64,000 nucleotides of DNA from Clostridium sp. AN503 (GTDB lineage Bacteria > Bacillota > Clostridia > Lachnospirales > Lachnospiraceae), in assembly GCF_040719375.1 (NCBI RefSeq), contig NZ_JBFDTP010000002.1, positions 2,666,001-2,730,000 of the forward strand. The letters run 5' to 3'. Positions 25,402-33,885 of the stretch are shown in pieces (positions within the stretch are counted from its first letter, which is position 1; every line of letters starts with the position of its first letter). The notes under the pieces are model-generated. The model ran no database searches. It was given only the letters and a program-made list of their open reading frames with translations, and was not told the origin of the DNA. The translations under genes and the position numbers were made by a program.

Positions 25402-26133
25402 ATGAAAAAACATCCACTTACTATAAGGTATCTATCTCCATTATTTTTTATTTCAACAATTACAATATTGGTAATTTGCGCAATATTGTATGGTATGAGC
25501 AACTGCTATTTCAATTACAAGCAACAAACGACTGGGGAAATTCAAAATGGAGGTGTATATGAGGAGTCCGTTAGAGTAATACAAATTTTTTGTGCAATGA
25601 TACTATCTAATATATGCAGTACAAGTGCCTATCTCATTTATACGGTAGGTGATAACCTTTTTGGCGAATATAATTTTTGGCATCAGTGCAGTGGATATAT
25701 CCTGCTTATAGTGATAGGGTTATCTGTTATTGCAAATAATCTGCTAGACAGCAAGTTTAACCAAAACTATCTGGACCAAAACAACACATCAGACATACGC
25801 CTCCTCAGCAGTATAACTGTAATGGGTATGTTTGCTCTCCTCATGAAAAAATCACCAATCGCGGGAGCTGATAAGCTCTTTACCGGGTATACAGCCTTAG
25901 TCCTGGGACGATTTCTATATTTTGATTTTACCAAACAACAGTTTATTGACAGCATAAAAGCCATCTTTAAATATAGTTATTTGGCTATCCTTTTATTAAT
26001 CTATTTTGGGATATTAATTCATTATATGTTTGAGCTTTATATAATGGATAATATTCGGCCCACTTTTATTTGTACGATTGCCGGTGGTGCTATGCTATTT
26101 GGAGTCCATATGTTACATAGGTTTATTTATTAG
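25402..26133 (+). CDS. uncharacterised AT-rich polytopic membrane protein
   Basis: No family is recognised. The 243 residues form about six hydrophobic segments, for example SPLFFISTITILVICAILYG (about 11-30), a pair near 60-85, SGYILLIVIGLSVIANNLL (about 97-115), YLAILLLIYFGILIHYMF (about 191-208) and FICTIAGGAMLFGVHMLHRF at the end. Base composition and codon use are clearly more AT-rich than in every neighbour, which suggests recent acquisition or an orphan gene. A weak AAGGAAAAT ribosome site precedes the ATG. It stands alone between the two-component system and a lipoprotein gene. Confidence 0.75.
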   Translation: MKKHPLTIRYLSPLFFISTITILVICAILYGMSNCYFNYKQQTTGEIQNGGVYEESVRVIQIFCAMILSNICSTSAYLIYTVGDNLFGEYNFWHQCSGYILLIVIGLSVIANNLLDSKFNQNYLDQNNTSDIRLLSSITVMGMFALLMKKSPIAGADKLFTGYTALVLGRFLYFDFTKQQFIDSIKAIFKYSYLAILLLIYFGILIHYMFELYIMDNIRPTFICTIAGGAMLFGVHMLHRFIY

Positions 26134-26393
26134 ATGGCCATTGTTAATTATACATTTTTGAACACAGAAAATATTTAGATGATGATTTGTTGTATGTATG
26201 ATTACTCAAAAAAATATAAGCAACTAAAATAAAAAGTGCGCTGAAAAAGTATGATTGAATATTCTGTAAGAAATCTTAAGACAAAACCCATGGTTTGATC
26301 CCACCGCGTCGTGATATAATATTTTAAAATTATCTGTCATTCCGGTCGGCAGCGCATACTTCCATTAAGCTTACCGGACAGAAGGGAACCGTC
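26134..26393 (+). promoter_or_regulatory. AT-rich spacer with extended -10 promoter of the lipoprotein gene
   Basis: The 260-base spacer holds no reading frame of note. TGATATAAT at 26312-26320 is an extended -10 (TATAAT 26315-26320) about 75 bases upstream of the lipoprotein start. No clear terminator for the preceding membrane protein gene is seen. Confidence 0.45.
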
Positions 26394-27809
26394 ATGAAAA
26401 AAATATGGATGATTTTACTGTCTATCGTAATCTTTAGCATATTGATATCTGCCTGTAATGTAAGCAAAACAACCCAGGGAACCGTGTCTTCTACCGAATA
26501 TCCGTCGGTAGTAATCCCGGTTTCCGAACCTGTCAGCGAGACAACAAAGGCAGCTGTCTCGCAAAATGAAGAAATCTGGTCCATCCCGGAGGATTATGCA
26601 GGAACCTGGCGCCTGGACGCAGCAAAAACAGAGCAGAACCTGCAAAACCACGCCTCTCTCATGGAGATGTTCGGCTCCGGACTGGGCGCCTATGGCGCAT
26701 CCATAGAGATCAGCGAGGATGGCGCCTTCTCATATTTTATCGGAATTGGGACCGGCGGCTCCGGACAGTGTGAAAAAGACGGTGAAGGCATCCATGTATC
26801 CATCACTCCGTTTCAGGATACGGGAGATTATGAAAAAGATCTGTATTTAAAAACGGTTACAGATCATGAAACTATTTATCTTGTCATGAGATACGGCCAG
26901 GAGGAGCTTTACTGGATCCCGGATACAGATGGGCTGAATTTTGGCCAGGTCTCCCCGGAGGATGGGACAATCCATGAAAAAGTCAGGGACCTCTCTGACG
27001 GCTTCTATCACTGGGCCAGCGTCCTCACCGCAGGCGATCCGGTACTTGATGACCACGGTCACGAAACTACGGATTACAACACACAGAAACGGAGCTTTGT
27101 TTGTCTGGACAACGGACGCAGGCTGGAGGTGCGCCGCTGGGACAATCTAAACGGCTCCGCAGGAGATTATCTGATCTACGAATACGACGGCATTACCCAT
27201 ATTTCAAAAAGCCATGACTTATACCATCCGGTTTTGAGCCTGAAAGACAGTTCTTTTGGGACAATGGATGCCGTACCTGACGGTTATATGATCGCGGGCA
27301 GCCGCCTGAATGAAAATAAGCGGGAGTATACCGTCTCCTTTTATGATAAAGACTTTCAGCCCGTCCGGGTGATCGAAGGATACCGCACCATGGAAAACGG
27401 ACATTTCTACGAAGATGGGCTGATGGCAGTGAGGGATATGGAAACCGGACTCATGGGCTTTATGGATCAAAAAGGTGATCTTGCGATCCCCTGTCAGTAC
27501 GGTTATGTCAGTGATTTCTCCAACGGTTATGCATCTGTATTGACAAACGCCAGCCTGGTCCCTTTTACAGAGGATTCCGGGACAGTTCCCATGTTCGATG
27601 CCGTGGGCGGGCAGTGGGGGATCATCGATATCCATGGCTCCTTTGCAGTAGCGGCCTCGGAGCAGTTCGCCAACCAGGAACCGGAAAATCCATATGAAGA
27701 CTGGTTCTGCGGCACAAGACGGTTTTCTCCGGTGAGAAATGACAAGACAGTTGATTTTCTGGCCTCTGATGAGAACGACCGGATCCTGGAAACCATACAG
27801 ATCCCATAA
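26394..27809 (+). CDS. WG-repeat lipoprotein
   Basis: Secreted, lipid-anchored protein of unknown function. The 471-residue precursor has a type II signal (MKKIWMILLSIVIFSILISAC, Cys21). The central part (about 60-190) is lipocalin-like in texture: WSIPEDYAGTWRLDAAKTEQ, then a beta-rich block. The last third contains degenerate WG repeats, seen as GFMDQKGDLAIPCQYGYVSD and WGIIDIHGSFAVAASEQF. These repeats usually mediate protein contacts at the cell surface. It ends at a bidirectional terminator. Confidence 0.85.
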   Translation: MKKIWMILLSIVIFSILISACNVSKTTQGTVSSTEYPSVVIPVSEPVSETTKAAVSQNEEIWSIPEDYAGTWRLDAAKTEQNLQNHASLMEMFGSGLGAYGASIEISEDGAFSYFIGIGTGGSGQCEKDGEGIHVSITPFQDTGDYEKDLYLKTVTDHETIYLVMRYGQEELYWIPDTDGLNFGQVSPEDGTIHEKVRDLSDGFYHWASVLTAGDPVLDDHGHETTDYNTQKRSFVCLDNGRRLEVRRWDNLNGSAGDYLIYEYDGITHISKSHDLYHPVLSLKDSSFGTMDAVPDGYMIAGSRLNENKREYTVSFYDKDFQPVRVIEGYRTMENGHFYEDGLMAVRDMETGLMGFMDQKGDLAIPCQYGYVSDFSNGYASVLTNASLVPFTEDSGTVPMFDAVGGQWGIIDIHGSFAVAASEQFANQEPENPYEDWFCGTRRFSPVRNDKTVDFLASDENDRILETIQIP

Positions 27810-27837
27810 CTATAACCCGCTCCGCCAGACATACAGC

Positions 27838-27867
27838 AAACGGGCGCTGATTGAGGCGCCCGTTTTC
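27838..27867. terminator. bidirectional terminator
   Basis: AAACGGGCGC and GCGCCCGTTTT form a stem flanked by A and T runs, between the convergent lipoprotein and NUDIX genes. Confidence 0.85.
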
Positions 27868-27871
27868 CTGT

Positions 27872-28348
27872 TCACTCATATTCCGTCAAGATTTCTAAAT
27901 GCTCCGGCAGTTCAAATATCTTCTTTTTCAAAAATACCGGATAGAAATACTCTGATTCTAAGCGGCCAAGCTCCAGCCATTCAAATTCGTGGGTATGTTT
28001 CCCCTCGTACAGAACGAATTTCTCTCCCCTGGACAAAAGATCCGTCCCGGATATATCCACCAAAAAATAAAGGCAGATCTCATGATACTTCCTGTGATTC
28101 ACATCCTCCACGAAAAATCCCTGGTTCAGCCACAGGGGGCGCAGGATCTCAGCTTCAATCTCTAACTCCTCCCTGACCTCACGAAGCACGGCGTTTTCTG
28201 CTGTCTCGTGCAGCTCCACGCGTCCGCCGGGAAGATAATAGTATGGGGAGCGCTCGTCATGCATCGCCAGGATCTTCCCCTCATGCACGATCACGGCACA
28301 AACCCGGTAATTAAAAATGCCTTCTTCTGTTTTAAACGAAATATCCAT
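27872..28348 (-). CDS. NUDIX hydrolase
   Basis: Cytosolic pyrophosphohydrolase acting on nucleoside diphosphate derivatives; substrate unknown. 158 residues. The Nudix box is complete: G-x5-E-x7-REVREELEIE in GRVELHETAENAVLREVREE. YYYLPGG precedes it. C-terminal aromatic-acidic tail (EFEWLELGRLESEYFYP) resembles ADP-ribose or capped-nucleotide types but does not decide. ATG 28348 has AAGGAGG seven bases upstream; an extension to 28375 lacks one. Downstream of aspS but separated by a terminator. Confidence 0.9.
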   Translation of the reverse strand: MDISFKTEEGIFNYRVCAVIVHEGKILAMHDERSPYYYLPGGRVELHETAENAVLREVREELEIEAEILRPLWLNQGFFVEDVNHRKYHEICLYFLVDISGTDLLSRGEKFVLYEGKHTHEFEWLELGRLESEYFYPVFLKKKIFELPEHLEILTEYE

Positions 28349-28438
28349 AAGCCTCCTTCGTCTCTCAAACTCCAAAGATTTCCTTCAGGACCACCAGCAC
28401 CCCTTCTATGGCACCACGCCACAATGCAGCCCTGTCTG

Positions 28439-28466
28439 CAAAAAGGCAGCTTCCGCCATGCTGCCA
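28439..28466 (-). terminator. terminator after aspS
   Basis: Minus strand GGCAGC, nine-base loop, GCTGCC, then TTTTTGC. It lies 48 bases past the aspS stop. Confidence 0.75.
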
Positions 28467-28513
28467 TGACGGACGCCACCTTGATTCGTCTAAATATAAA
28501 ACTTTTATTCTTT

Positions 28514-30307
28514 CTAAGCCTCGTCCTGGGCGCTCACCTCAATGCCCAGCTCCAGAAGCTGCTTTTCGTCCACCGGAGTCGGAGCCTCTGTCATCAGACA
28601 GGATGCATCCTTCACCTTCGGGAATGCGATCACTTCGCGGATGCTGTCACAGCCGCCCATGAGCATTGCCACACGGTCCAGGCCATAGGCCAGGCCTGCG
28701 TGCGGCGGAACACCGTACTTGAACGCCTCAAGAAGGAAACCGAACTGCTCCTGCGCCTTCTCCGGCGTAAAGCCCAGCACCTCAAACATCTTGGACTGGA
28801 TGTCACTCTGGTGGATCCTCACAGAACCGCCGCCCAGCTCGGTGCCGTTAAGCACGATATCATACGCCTTCGCGCGGACTGCGCCCGGATCACTGTCGAT
28901 CAGATGCCAGTCCTCGTCCATCGGCATGGTGAATGGATGGTGCTTCGCCACGAAGCGCCCCTGCTCCTCCGAATACTCAAGTAACGGGAACTCCGTTACC
29001 CAGAGGAATTTGAATTCATCCTTCTTAAGCAGGTCCTGCTGTCTGGCAAGCTCCAGACGCAGATTGCCCAGCACATCCCATACCACTTCATTCTTGTCTG
29101 CCGCAAATAAAAGCAGGTCGCCCGGCTTGCCGTCCATAGCAGCCATCAGGGCAGCCATCTGCTCCTCGGTCATGAATTTGGCAAAGGAAGACTTGTAGGT
29201 GCCATCCTCCTGGATCGCAACATAAGCCAGCCCTTTGGCTCCGAAACCTTTGGCAAACTCCACCAGCGCGTCGATCTTCTTGCGTGGCATGCCGCCCTGG
29301 CCCTCGGCGTTGATTCCCCGGACGCTTCCGCCGTTCTCCAGCGCGCCCTTGAATACAACGAACTCACAGTCCTTTACCACATCGGATACATTTTTCAGTT
29401 CCATCCCAAAACGCAGGTCCGGCTTGTCGGAGCCAAAACGGTCCATGGCCTCCTGCCAGGTCATCCTCGGGATCGGCTGCGGGATCTCAACATTCAACAG
29501 TTCCTTAAACAGCTTGTACAGAAGACGCTCGTTTACGTCCAGCACATCCTCCACATCCACAAAGGAAAGCTCCATGTCGATCTGGGTGAATTCCGGCTGA
29601 CGGTCTGCACGCAGATCCTCATCCCGGTAACATCTTGCCAGCTGGAAATAGCGGTCATAACCAGAACACATAAGGAGCTGCTTAAACAGCTGCGGTGACT
29701 GGGGCAGTGCATAGAAGGAACCCGGATGCACACGGCTCGGCACCAGATAGTCTCTTGCACCCTCCGGCGTACTTTTGATCAGGGTAGGCGTCTCGATCTC
29801 CAAAAAACCTTCCTCCGCCAGAAACTGTCTGGTCAGGATCGCGATATTACTTCTCAGCATTAAGTTCCTCTGGATATCCGGTCTTCTAAGATCCAGGAAA
29901 CGGTATTTCAGACGCAGCTCTTCCTTGGTCTTGGAATTCTCCTCGATCGGGAACGGCGGGGTCTCAGACTCAGACAGGACGCGCAGGGAGTTCGCACGCA
30001 CCTCGATCGCGCCCGTAGCCAGGTTTTCATTGACCGCGCCGGAGCGGGCCTCCACTCTGCCGGTCACCGCAATAACGAATTCACTTCTCAGCTTCTCCGC
30101 CTTTGCAAAGCTCTCCGCGCCGCAGTCGCTCTGCTCAAAGATCAGCTGCAGGATCCCGGAACGGTCCCTTAAATCCACGAAAATGATTCCGCCCTTGTTC
30201 CTGCTTTTCTGTACCCAGCCCATAACCGTCACTTCCTGACCGATATTGGCTGTACCAAGTTCCGTACACCGATGGGACCGTTTCAGTCCCAGCATTGACT
30301 CTGCCAT
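28514..30307 (-). CDS. aspS: aspartyl-tRNA synthetase, bacterial type
   Basis: Charges tRNA(Asp). 597 residues, the long bacterial form. OB-fold anticodon domain (GWVQKSRNKGGIIFVDLRDRSG), class II core with ALPQSPQLFKQLLM, motif 2 FQLARCYRDEDLRADRQPEF, a GAD insertion domain (about 300-420) and motif 3 GLAYGLDRVAML. ATG 30307 follows AAGGAG. It sits 56 bases behind hisS, the usual clostridial pair, and has no T-box of its own. With the archaeal-type enzyme at 3195-4526, the genome has two AspRS genes; this one is presumably the tRNA(Asp)-dedicated enzyme (inference). Confidence 0.97.
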   Translation of the reverse strand: MAESMLGLKRSHRCTELGTANIGQEVTVMGWVQKSRNKGGIIFVDLRDRSGILQLIFEQSDCGAESFAKAEKLRSEFVIAVTGRVEARSGAVNENLATGAIEVRANSLRVLSESETPPFPIEENSKTKEELRLKYRFLDLRRPDIQRNLMLRSNIAILTRQFLAEEGFLEIETPTLIKSTPEGARDYLVPSRVHPGSFYALPQSPQLFKQLLMCSGYDRYFQLARCYRDEDLRADRQPEFTQIDMELSFVDVEDVLDVNERLLYKLFKELLNVEIPQPIPRMTWQEAMDRFGSDKPDLRFGMELKNVSDVVKDCEFVVFKGALENGGSVRGINAEGQGGMPRKKIDALVEFAKGFGAKGLAYVAIQEDGTYKSSFAKFMTEEQMAALMAAMDGKPGDLLLFAADKNEVVWDVLGNLRLELARQQDLLKKDEFKFLWVTEFPLLEYSEEQGRFVAKHHPFTMPMDEDWHLIDSDPGAVRAKAYDIVLNGTELGGGSVRIHQSDIQSKMFEVLGFTPEKAQEQFGFLLEAFKYGVPPHAGLAYGLDRVAMLMGGCDSIREVIAFPKVKDASCLMTEAPTPVDEKQLLELGIEVSAQDEA

Positions 30308-30363
30308 GATTTTATCTCCTTATGCTTGTATGCGGCCTGGGCCGCAGTTTTCCATTCCTTAAA

Positions 30364-31626
30364 CTACTTCAGCGCTTCTTTGTAAAACTCCACGAATTCC
30401 TCGTAGCCTTCTTTGTTCAGCTGTTCCTTCTGGAACTTCTTGTTCTTGTTCATCTGGGACACCAGCACCTGGGTTCCAGCTTTCCGCTCGGACATGGCCT
30501 GTTTCATGATCTCGGCAAAGCGCGCCGCGCCCATGCCCTTCTCCACCAGATAGGCTTTCTTTAAAGCCGCATTCTGCACGCTGGCGCCCTGGTCCATCAG
30601 GATCGTGACGATCCGCTCAAATCCGATGGAAAATCCGCAGGCCGGAGTATCCACTCCTGTGAACTTGCCGATCATCTTGTCGTAGCGCCCGCCGCCTGCC
30701 ACGGAACCGCCGAAGCCTTCCATGGAGACCTCAAAGATCGTGCCGGTGTAATAGGACATCCCCCGCACGAGAGTGGGATCGAACTGCAGGGTAAACTCCG
30801 TCTCGGAAACCTCTGTCACCGTATCCATAATGTGTGCCAGGTTGTCCGTCACATCCTTCGGCAGCACGTCTGCCAGGGTATCCCCCAGGCTGCGCACGCC
30901 CGCCGCATCCGGCGTCACGCTGCCAAGCAGGCCGGCATACTTCTTCACGCTGTCTTCTGCAAATCCCAGTTCTAAAAGCTCCCGCTCCACGCCGTCCGCG
31001 CCGATCTTGTCCATCTTGTCCAACGTGATGAACACCTGATCCAGCTGATCCTCCGGGAATCCACAGTAAAGCGCCATCCCCTTTAAGATCTCGCGGTCGT
31101 TGATGCGAACTACGAAGCTGTTATCGGGACAGATCTTCCCAAGGGCCGTGGTGGTAGCCAGGATCAGTTCGATCTCCGCTAAAGAGGTCGCATCTCCCAG
31201 AATATCGATATCACACTGGGTGAACTGGCGGAAACGCCCCTTCTGCGGACGGTCCGCACGCCATACGCTGCCCATCTGCAGTGCTTTAAAAGGCGCCGGA
31301 AGCTGCGCCGCATTATTAGAATAATATCGTGAAAGAGGCAGGGTCAGGTCATAGCGCAGTCCGCTGTCAGTCAGATCCTGCTCTGTCTCCGCCGTCTCCA
31401 GGTTCAGCTTCTCGCCGCGTTTTAAGATCTTGAAGATCAGCTTTTCATTGTCCCCGCCCTGCTTGCTGGTCAGATTCTCAATGTGCTCCACACAGGGAGT
31501 CTCGATCTGGGTAAAACCAAAGCTCTGGTAGGTCTCCTTGATCTGGTTTGTCACAAAGCCCCGGATCTGCATCTCCGCAGGCAGGATATCTCTCATGCCG
31601 GTCACCGGCTTCTTTTTCAGTGCCAT
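30364..31626 (-). CDS. hisS: histidyl-tRNA synthetase
   Basis: Charges tRNA(His). 420 residues. Begins MALKKKPVTGMRDILPAEM. Motif 2 is MGSVWRADRPQKGRFRQFTQ with the catalytic Arg, and HisA/HisB motifs are LVRGMSYYTGTIFEV and GGRYD. The anticodon domain starts near residue 325. Start at 31626 gives the family-typical N-terminus and has TGGAGAG upstream. It has its own promoter at 31676-31704 and reads into aspS. Confidence 0.97.
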   Translation of the reverse strand: MALKKKPVTGMRDILPAEMQIRGFVTNQIKETYQSFGFTQIETPCVEHIENLTSKQGGDNEKLIFKILKRGEKLNLETAETEQDLTDSGLRYDLTLPLSRYYSNNAAQLPAPFKALQMGSVWRADRPQKGRFRQFTQCDIDILGDATSLAEIELILATTTALGKICPDNSFVVRINDREILKGMALYCGFPEDQLDQVFITLDKMDKIGADGVERELLELGFAEDSVKKYAGLLGSVTPDAAGVRSLGDTLADVLPKDVTDNLAHIMDTVTEVSETEFTLQFDPTLVRGMSYYTGTIFEVSMEGFGGSVAGGGRYDKMIGKFTGVDTPACGFSIGFERIVTILMDQGASVQNAALKKAYLVEKGMGAARFAEIMKQAMSERKAGTQVLVSQMNKNKKFQKEQLNKEGYEEFVEFYKEALK

Positions 31627-31675
31627 GTCCCACTCTCCATTTTCTGTTCTTGCTTTTAATTGCTTTTGCTTTACG

Positions 31676-31704
31676 ATTATACTATTGTCACAAATAAAAT
31701 GCAA
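31676..31704 (-). promoter_or_regulatory. promoter of hisS-aspS
   Basis: Minus strand TTGCAT (31704-31699), 17-bp spacer, TATAAT (31681-31676), 50 bases upstream of the hisS start. Confidence 0.6.
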
Positions 31705-31731
31705 GCGGCTTCTGCATCTACAAAAGCCGCT
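31702..31731 (-). terminator. hairpin terminator after hemZ
   Basis: GCGGCTT and AAGCCGC pair around the hemZ stop region and are followed by TTGCATTTTATTT. The stem overlaps the last hemZ codons and the hisS -35. Moderate strength. Confidence 0.55.
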
Positions 31732-33202
31732 CTTTCCTCTCGATCATCTCATCGACCCGTGCGATATACTGCTCCACATCCTTCACATTCTCCGCCCGCT
31801 CGATCCGGTTCTCCTCCGGGAACAGCCGTTTGGTTGTGGTTCCCGCGCCACATCCGATGATGGTCTGCTGCTCCTCCATGATCAGGACATTGTAGATACA
31901 GGCCTTGCCAGGCGCCGCGTAGCCCACATTCTCAAAATTGCCCGCCATATTCTTCTGGCGGTAGAGATAGTACGGCTCCAGACCCATCTCCCGGGCGTAC
32001 CGGGCCGTTAAGTCGATCATCTCCTGGGTATTGGTGATCTTTAGATCCTTATAGACTTCCTTCATGGTATTGAGCCTGGCGGCCCGCTTGATCGCCAGGG
32101 AATGGACCGTCACGCTGTCCGGCGCCAGCTCCTTCACGGCCTCCATCGTCGCATGCACATCCGAGATATCCTCCTCCGGCAGCCCTATGATCAGATCCAT
32201 ATTGATATTGTCAAAACCGGCCTCTCTTGCCAGATGGAACTTCTCCCTCACATCCTCCACCGTATGGCGGCGTCCGATGAGCTTTAAGGTCTCCTCCTTC
32301 ATGGTCTGGGGATTGATGGAAATACGGGTGACGCCGTGTTTTTTCAGCACCTCAAGCTTTTCCCTGGTGATGCTGTCCGGCCTTCCCGCCTCCACGGTAA
32401 ATTCCTGTACAGCTGAAAAATCAAAGGCCGCTTTCAATTTGGTGATAAGCCGGTCCAGATCCTCCGCAGAAAGAGAGGTCGGCGTCCCGCCTCCAAAATA
32501 CACCGTGTCCAGTGTACAGCCCCTTTTCTTCTCCGCCACATAATCCATCTCCCGGTACAGCGCATCCAGATAGAGCTGTGTGCGGCCCTGCCACCTCCCA
32601 ATAGGATAGGAGGTGAAGGAGCAGTACAGACAGGTGGTCGGGCAGAATGGAATCCCCACATAAAGGCTGTAACCGTTCTTATAGTCTATAGCCGACAGAA
32701 GTTTCCGCTCCCGCATGGCGATCTCGATACTTAAGTTGATCTTTTCATCGCTGGTGAAGTAGGTCTTCTTCATATAATCAAAGATCTCCTGCTCACTTTT
32801 CCCTTCCTCCAGCTTTGTCATGGCGATCTTCGTTGGACGGATGCCAGTCAGGGTACCCCATGGCAGATGTTTCCCGGTCAGTGATTTGAGGATCACATAC
32901 AGCCTGCGCTTTAACTTGTTCTTCGTAGCAAACCGGTCCTCGTAATCCACCGGGATCGGCTCGTCAAATATCTCCAGCTCTTTCCGTTCCTCCGGAGTCG
33001 CCTTCCATGGATGGAATTCCTGCGGTCCCCGTGAGATCGCCTGGATCGTAAAAAACCTGCGGTCCTCGCTCAGCACGCCCCTCACGCAGAAATCCAGATC
33101 CTCTCCCACTTCATGGGTAAATGTCTCCCCTGGAAAAAACGCCATTAAAAGCTCGCGGATATCCTGCTCGTAGGCATTGTCATTTAATATAATTCCTGTC
33201 AT
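31718..33202 (-). CDS. hemZ: HemZ-type radical SAM coproporphyrinogen dehydrogenase-like protein
   Basis: Radical SAM protein of the HemN superfamily, HemZ branch. The family is linked to anaerobic coproporphyrinogen III oxidation, though clostridial members are not well tested. 494 residues: an N-terminal HemZ-specific domain (about 1-160), then the cluster motif CPTTCLYCSF in VGIPFCPTTCLYC, and DTVYFGGGTPTSL, EFTVEAGRPDSI, RISINPQTM and MDLIIGLPEED. It lies in the rel-MBL-hemZ-hisS-aspS order that is common in Clostridia, 14 bases after the MBL gene. Confidence 0.92.
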   Translation of the reverse strand: MTGIILNDNAYEQDIRELLMAFFPGETFTHEVGEDLDFCVRGVLSEDRRFFTIQAISRGPQEFHPWKATPEERKELEIFDEPIPVDYEDRFATKNKLKRRLYVILKSLTGKHLPWGTLTGIRPTKIAMTKLEEGKSEQEIFDYMKKTYFTSDEKINLSIEIAMRERKLLSAIDYKNGYSLYVGIPFCPTTCLYCSFTSYPIGRWQGRTQLYLDALYREMDYVAEKKRGCTLDTVYFGGGTPTSLSAEDLDRLITKLKAAFDFSAVQEFTVEAGRPDSITREKLEVLKKHGVTRISINPQTMKEETLKLIGRRHTVEDVREKFHLAREAGFDNINMDLIIGLPEEDISDVHATMEAVKELAPDSVTVHSLAIKRAARLNTMKEVYKDLKITNTQEMIDLTARYAREMGLEPYYLYRQKNMAGNFENVGYAAPGKACIYNVLIMEEQQTIIGCGAGTTTKRLFPEENRIERAENVKDVEQYIARVDEMIERKERLL

Positions 33203-33216
33203 ATTCTGCGTCCTGA

Positions 33217-33864
33217 CTACCGGTTTAAATACGGCACAACCGGATTGTATTGTTTTTCATGTCCGATAGTGGTCTGTTCCCCGTGCCCCGGATATACCAT
33301 GGTATCCTCAGGCAGCACGAACAACCGCCTGGTGATAGAGCGGATGATATCAGAAACATTGCCCGTAGGGAGATCTGTCCGTCCTAAAGACTCTGCAAAC
33401 AGAGTGTCTCCGGAAAACAGCACCTCCTCGGATTCTACATAATAGCAGACAGAACCAACTGTATGGCCCGGCGTTGCAATGACCTGCCAGTCACAGTCCA
33501 GCAGATGCATCACTTCATTGTCCCGCAGCAGGTAGTCCGCGATCAGCCCCATCTGTTCCGTGCCCAGGGTTCCGGAGAGGTTCAGCGAGGAATCCTTCAG
33601 GATCCGCTCCTCGTCCATATGGGCGTACACCGGACAGCGGAATGCCCGGCGGATGTCATCCACCGCCAGGATATGGTCAAAATGACCATGGGTCAGAAGA
33701 ATAGCCTCCGGCACGACCTGAAGCTCCCTAAGCTTGTTGAGCAGATATGCCCCATTGTCCGCCGGGTCCACGAGCACTGCTTTCTTGGTATTTTCCCGGT
33801 AAATGATATAGCAGTTGGTGCTGACGTCCCCCAGCACACAGGTGTAAATCCTTAAATCACTCAT
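33217..33864 (-). CDS. metallo-beta-lactamase-fold hydrolase (glyoxalase II-like)
   Basis: Cytosolic zinc hydrolase of 215 residues. Zinc motif HGHFDH in LLTHGHFDHILAV, second-site His in ATPGHTVGSVCYY, Asp in LFSGDTLF and a final His in YPGHGEQTT. The FAESLGRTDLPTG loop is typical of the YcbL/GloB-like group. It is often drawn as hydroxyacylglutathione hydrolase, but clostridia use other thiols, so the substrate is open. Between rel and hemZ, with 21- and 14-base gaps. Confidence 0.92.
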   Translation of the reverse strand: MSDLRIYTCVLGDVSTNCYIIYRENTKKAVLVDPADNGAYLLNKLRELQVVPEAILLTHGHFDHILAVDDIRRAFRCPVYAHMDEERILKDSSLNLSGTLGTEQMGLIADYLLRDNEVMHLLDCDWQVIATPGHTVGSVCYYVESEEVLFSGDTLFAESLGRTDLPTGNVSDIIRSITRRLFVLPEDTMVYPGHGEQTTIGHEKQYNPVVPYLNR

Positions 33865-33885
33865 CTCTTCCTAACCTCCCAGGCG

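Noticed and set aside
28470..28500. AAGGTGGCGTCC on the minus strand between aspS and the NUDIX gene, like a T-box core
   Set aside because: It lacks the invariant ACCGCG part, and no Stem I or conditional terminator accompanies it. The hairpin there is a simple aspS terminator.
28514..30307. Possibility that the bacterial-type AspRS is also non-discriminating
   Set aside because: The anticodon-domain residues known for bacterial enzymes could not be aligned with enough certainty by eye, so no claim is made.
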